Assembly: GCA_030650265.1 (NCBI GenBank) | Contig: JAUSEJ010000223.1 | Span: forward strand, 1 to 7,005 | Origin: Dehalococcoidia bacterium | GTDB lineage: Bacteria; Chloroflexota; Dehalococcoidia; JACPQF01 | Reading direction: 5' to 3' | Length of the DNA: 7,005 nucleotides | Shown: positions 6,602 to 7,005 of the stretch, in pieces | How the letters are laid out: every line of letters starts with the position of its first letter | Position numbering within the stretch: position 1 is the stretch's first letter | Program-made: the position numbers and the translations under genes | Notes under the pieces: model-generated | Database searches by the model: none | Told to the model about the DNA's origin: nothing | What the model saw: the letters and a program-made list of their open reading frames with translations, nothing else

Positions 6602-6606
6602 GTCAA
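6578..6606 (-). promoter_or_regulatory. Near-consensus promoter of the ATPase/DUF234 relic
   Basis: Minus-strand TTGACA (6601-6606), a 17-bp spacer and TATATT (6578-6583) predict a transcription start about 20 nt before the GTG at 6550. The promoter looks intact although the gene is broken. Confidence 0.7.
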
Positions 6607-6620
6607 AGGAGAGGGGATGC

Positions 6621-6815
6621 CTATTCCGGCAGTAGGCCGAGAGACTCAACATGGCGGGGACGGAGTAGCCCGAAGTGACGGTGGTCCAATGTGGCAAGCT
6701 TGGTCTCGTTCAGTCGCTCAACGATGGCGAAAACGGCTGCGTCCACAAAGCCAATGTCAGCACCGGCGCGATTGAGGGATGCGTAGAGCGGGCCGGTGTC
6801 TAAGATCAGCGCCAT
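6621..6815 (-). pseudogene. PIN-domain (VapC-type) toxin with in-frame central deletion
   Basis: The 64-residue frame begins MALILDTGPLYASLNRA, the usual first strand of a PIN ribonuclease with catalytic Asp6. It jumps straight to GADIGFVDAAVFAIVERL and ATLDHRHFGLLRPRHV, the C-terminal half, with Asp25 and Asp44. PIN toxins are about 130 aa. The central 60-70 residues, including the conserved acidic residue of the second motif, are missing, although the frame is kept. Catalytic activity is unlikely. The ATG overlaps the antitoxin stop by 10 bp (6806-6815), consistent with translational coupling. A GTG at 6833 with AGGAG close by is an alternative start adding six residues. The gene ends 14 bp before the next promoter. 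Confidence 0.8.
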
Positions 6816-7005
6816 GACCGGGGTTCCGGGCACTCCTCTCCTGCCAGTCGCGCCGTGTCGGAAAAGCCGGAAGAGCCAATCCCCAAGCTCCGTGGTTTTG
6901 GACGACTGCCTCTTAGTTTATCCTCCAAAGCCTCCCGAATCAGCGCCGACATGGAGATATGCCGTTCCATAGCGGCAATTCGTAGTTGCTCAAGTAGGTT
7001 GTCTG
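6806..7005 (-). CDS. Ribbon-helix-helix (CopG-type) antitoxin, 5' end outside window
   Basis: The last 65 codons are present; only a few N-terminal residues, including the DNA-binding beta strand, lie beyond the right edge. The sequence runs DNLLEQLRIAAMERHISMSA then LIREALEDKL, the two helices of a ribbon-helix-helix domain. A C-terminal tail GIGSSGFSDTARLAGEECPE followed by PRSWR is typical of antitoxins paired with PIN toxins and would wrap around and inhibit the toxin. It also should repress its own promoter with the toxin. The reading frame looks intact, so it would be an antitoxin whose partner has lost its core. It overlaps the toxin ATG, as usual in this type II arrangement. Confidence 0.82.
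   Translation of the reverse strand, partial: DNLLEQLRIAAMERHISMSALIREALEDKLRGSRPKPRSLGIGSSGFSDTARLAGEECPEPRSWR

Noticed and set aside
1..7005. CRISPR array, tRNA, rRNA, insertion sequence ends
   Set aside because: I looked for regularly spaced repeats, cloverleaf-like segments, transposase motifs and terminal inverted repeats and saw none.

Overview
The window reads as bacterial chromosome of moderate G+C. Every gene I can support lies on the minus strand, so the biological order runs from high to low coordinates. A lipoprotein solute-binding protein, strong AAGGAGG ribosome binding sites, sigma70-like promoters, a very large LuxR-type ATP-binding regulator and a vapBC-type pair together suggest a Chloroflexota-like or actinobacterial lineage. 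This is inference from gene style only; there is no phylogenetic marker.

Right-hand part (about 6027-7005), a decaying defence/toxin-antitoxin block. A nearly complete ribbon-helix-helix antitoxin runs off the window edge and overlaps the start of a PIN-domain toxin. The toxin keeps both ends but has lost its middle. Next, behind a near-consensus promoter that carries a 28-bp palindrome, is an archaeal-type AAA ATPase/DUF234 gene. It keeps its Walker A start and its nuclease-like C-terminus but has lost the intervening ATPase body and the reading frame. Two neighbouring genes with the same kind of internal deletion are notable.

Middle (about 2455-5922), a LuxR-family regulator of the LAL/MalT-like type, about 1048 aa. 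It has an AAA/NACHT-like ATPase, a long helical-repeat region and a C-terminal HTH. It is read from an extended -10 promoter through a leader of nearly 290 nt that contains a short reading frame and competing hairpins.

Left part (1-2436), a radical SAM enzyme gene of unknown substrate. It has its own promoter, and an 18-bp palindrome is centred about 42 bp upstream of the predicted transcription start, where a LuxR-type activator would be expected to bind. A structured, roughly 280-bp gap with several inverted repeats follows, then the first 224 codons of a family 5 (peptide/nickel type) ABC transporter substrate-binding lipoprotein.

The most coherent hypothesis is that the large regulator activates the radical SAM gene, and perhaps the transporter, in response to a ligand. 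Sequence alone does not show what is made or imported.
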